A program made the translations under genes and the position numbers. The notes under the pieces were generated by a model. That model was not told the origin of the DNA and did no database searches. It saw only the letters and a program-made list of their open reading frames with translations. From positions 682,001 to 746,000 of the forward strand of contig JAXQJY010000022.1 of assembly GCA_037042185.1 (NCBI GenBank): DNA of 64,000 nucleotides, given 5' to 3'. Below are positions 63,601 through 64,000 of the stretch, in pieces (position 1 is the stretch's first letter; the number at the start of each line of letters is the position of its first letter). The stretch comes from Sordariomycetes sp. S80-01Y. Lineage: Eukaryota; Ascomycota; Sordariomycetes.

Positions 63601-64000
63601 GGGCCATCCGCGACAAGATGTGGTACGTTACGGACGTGCGCAATTCGAAAGTGTATGAGCATAGCCGCAAGGTATGCCAGGCTCTGAAGGCCATGGGTAC
63701 ACCTCGACGCACCTCGTTCAGCCGTTCAAGGACAAGCGCGCCTAGAGGAAGTAACGCGGGCTATCTCTACCGTGCCGAGTCCCAGATCATGGATCTGCTG
63801 GCTGCTACCGAGGATCAGGGCGGTCCGAATAAGCTCAGCGACGATCAAGCCGAGAAAACGTCGTTGTGGCTTCAGCAGCGCGGCATTGCCAACTTGTGCG
63901 CAGGCGAGGAGCGGTTGCATCGTTTCTCGTACGAGGTCGACCAGTGCATCTCGATGCTGATTGGGGAGACCATTCGTGAGGCCCCTGTGCTTTGGTCGAG
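60642..64000 (+). CDS. Large protein of unknown function, 3' end outside window
   Basis: The plus strand is open without a stop or an obvious intron from ATGCCTATGGCT at 60642 (a second in-frame ATG is at 60648) to the window edge, giving at least 1119 residues. The Ser/Pro/Arg-rich disordered N-terminus (about 1-120) is followed by helical blocks: LEELAHIVRFSKFKERKRA, RLTRCGEIAHRNLVDCF and LSILIHACF. Then come WLVWRCLFFVFFLGVIIHPE (hydrophobic, about 500-520) with YHITPYAREKILKKVAMKAH, an acidic DPEDDHDDEENSSTTDTDEDD and a further helical region. The WRCLFFVFFLGVIIHP..YHITPYAR stretch faintly recalls the RasGAP helical core, but no arginine finger was identified; treat this as a guess. No family was recognised. 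Confidence 0.8.
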   Translation, partial: MPMAPSSAVSPTVEDTPRAPTTPTEDHHVAVRTYHSRSRSPVPVTRSSQNLPLRRSEDVTRKDRRQLSPPTMSSSRRPVVEQRSVPSPASAQPRHGSNARPVTPSTRSENPVSKLPKSLLQDPSMYTNTHLTRDDNNTTLEELAHIVRFSKFKERKRANTRTRLQRTLVSTALSARLTRCGEIAHRNLVDCFRRDDKDGFAALYNAIHDVRRSCDERRRYSLFEPDMQSLSSPILGSSESLHTPTDSAANSDPLGPTSPFLQDISASARDTLLDFLSQIRTNPDYLATRICALSSSELKVFLSCHKDLEPVESVLPSHGRAGRAHGSASARNSTSADIERLLSFQRHDPLSILIHACFANSAGPDSSEDQRRTDIWATVMARLIMEFKSSGEHFMISVLNIWTTMRDWSGKSNMEWYLMKILKDGAFLLELAEDQHGTRFNLSDWNQSDELAEKRFYDKAVEELFELVDDEDATGIPEGLLELGNAILGKLDSKYCENASRWLVWRCLFFVFFLGVIIHPESYGMLVDYHITPYAREKILKKVAMKAHEYVSSMWSGKPSATDVSVEIPPTIKGHLENVLARFQGSRSKVPSAKLLPARSITSLRETVEVHPYLVLSPADLVTLVNALFPERRPMSSASFRSGSASLSNMSVMSQPIPTQSTRDKMETPSVISTSAGSIVSDATTFQEGSFNDPAAFMPQRYSPPSMDPETIRRQGKYEDDGYKLRLALHELQQNLGHEATRGSCHPCAERWMVLFVSVDGKKLTTQMTYDPEDDHDDEENSSTTDTDEDDGSRGAPMDKDYLQLRDSILKLVEDYEIPHNLEPETPTTLSNRASGLKRYKSKNKIITTEKSMASRNPYRNQVQPDVESSPESPAKRDNSKPKQDEEAPEAVLITMLKSASSQSKSQADFVSSHMYWKALRQLDALESPSLSQNGFAALINIFARGPKDSIRRSTAAIEEYDAWLVWLKQSQERHEGLIDRMMRRVRAIRDKMWYVTDVRNSKVYEHSRKVCQALKAMGTPRRTSFSRSRTSAPRGSNAGYLYRAESQIMDLLAATEDQGGPNKLSDDQAEKTSLWLQQRGIANLCAGEERLHRFSYEVDQCISMLIGETIREAPVLWS

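Noticed and set aside
1-64000. CRISPR arrays, insertion sequences, retrotransposons, secondary-metabolite core enzymes
   Set aside because: No regular spacer repeats, terminal repeats, reverse transcriptase/transposase motifs, or PKS/NRPS/terpene synthase domains were seen on either strand.

Overview
This window is nuclear DNA of a filamentous ascomycete, most likely a Sordariomycete with a plant-associated or plant-debris lifestyle. The signs are short introns (45-82 nt) with GT..AG ends and CTRAC-type branch points, HapX with its cysteine-rich domains, a JEN-type carboxylate permease, a Dal5-type permease, and secreted pectate lyase, GH3 beta-glucosidase and SurE-type phosphatase. I modelled 28 protein-coding genes, 17 of them with introns (30 introns). 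No tRNA, rRNA, transposon, CRISPR array or secondary-metabolite backbone gene was recognised. The genus cannot be fixed from the sequence alone.

Layout. 0.9-5.1 kb (minus strand): NIP7 ribosome-biogenesis factor, secreted PL1 pectate lyase, dihydroorotase. 6.5-9.9 kb: secreted GH3 beta-glucosidase, meeting tail-to-tail (29-bp overlap) a PPxY-bearing protein of unknown function. 12.9-14.6 kb: JEN-type monocarboxylate/H+ symporter. 15.3-17.9 kb: Gtr1 Rag GTPase, and Shp1/p47 (Cdc48 cofactor). 18.4-20.9 kb: MIM1 and OXA1, the outer- and inner-membrane mitochondrial insertases, side by side. 21.4-23.1 kb: URC4 (DUF1688, uracil catabolism). 25.5-28.5 kb: FAL1 helicase and SF3a subunit 3 from one short divergent promoter. 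29.0-29.9 kb: SLX1 nuclease. 31.3-36.5 kb: KDM5/Lid2 histone demethylase. 37.2-40.8 kb: alpha/beta hydrolase, TAF11, GTP cyclohydrolase I. 41.6-43.7 kb: a cysteine-bearing bZIP factor convergent with an ACR3 arsenite efflux carrier. 44.0-45.3 kb: secreted sialidase-fold protein. 47.2-51.6 kb: Dal5-type MFS permease followed by a cytosolic GH31 glycosidase. 52.1-55.5 kb: secreted SurE-type phosphatase, mitochondrial ribosomal protein L1, COG2. 56.8-58.4 kb: HapX. 60.6 kb to the right edge: a large intronless gene of unknown function that runs out of the window.

Most genes are conserved housekeeping loci. The accessory content is the set of plant-polymer enzymes, the permeases and the metalloid-resistance pair. 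Candidate local modules, by position only, are MIM1-OXA1, FAL1-SF3a3, bZIP-ACR3 and MFS-GH31. I did not find an obviously new biological system. The least explained items are the large right-edge protein, the PPxY protein and the bZIP-ACR3 locus with its triple STRE-like repeat. Exon boundaries were derived by hand from splice signals and frame continuity, not from transcripts.
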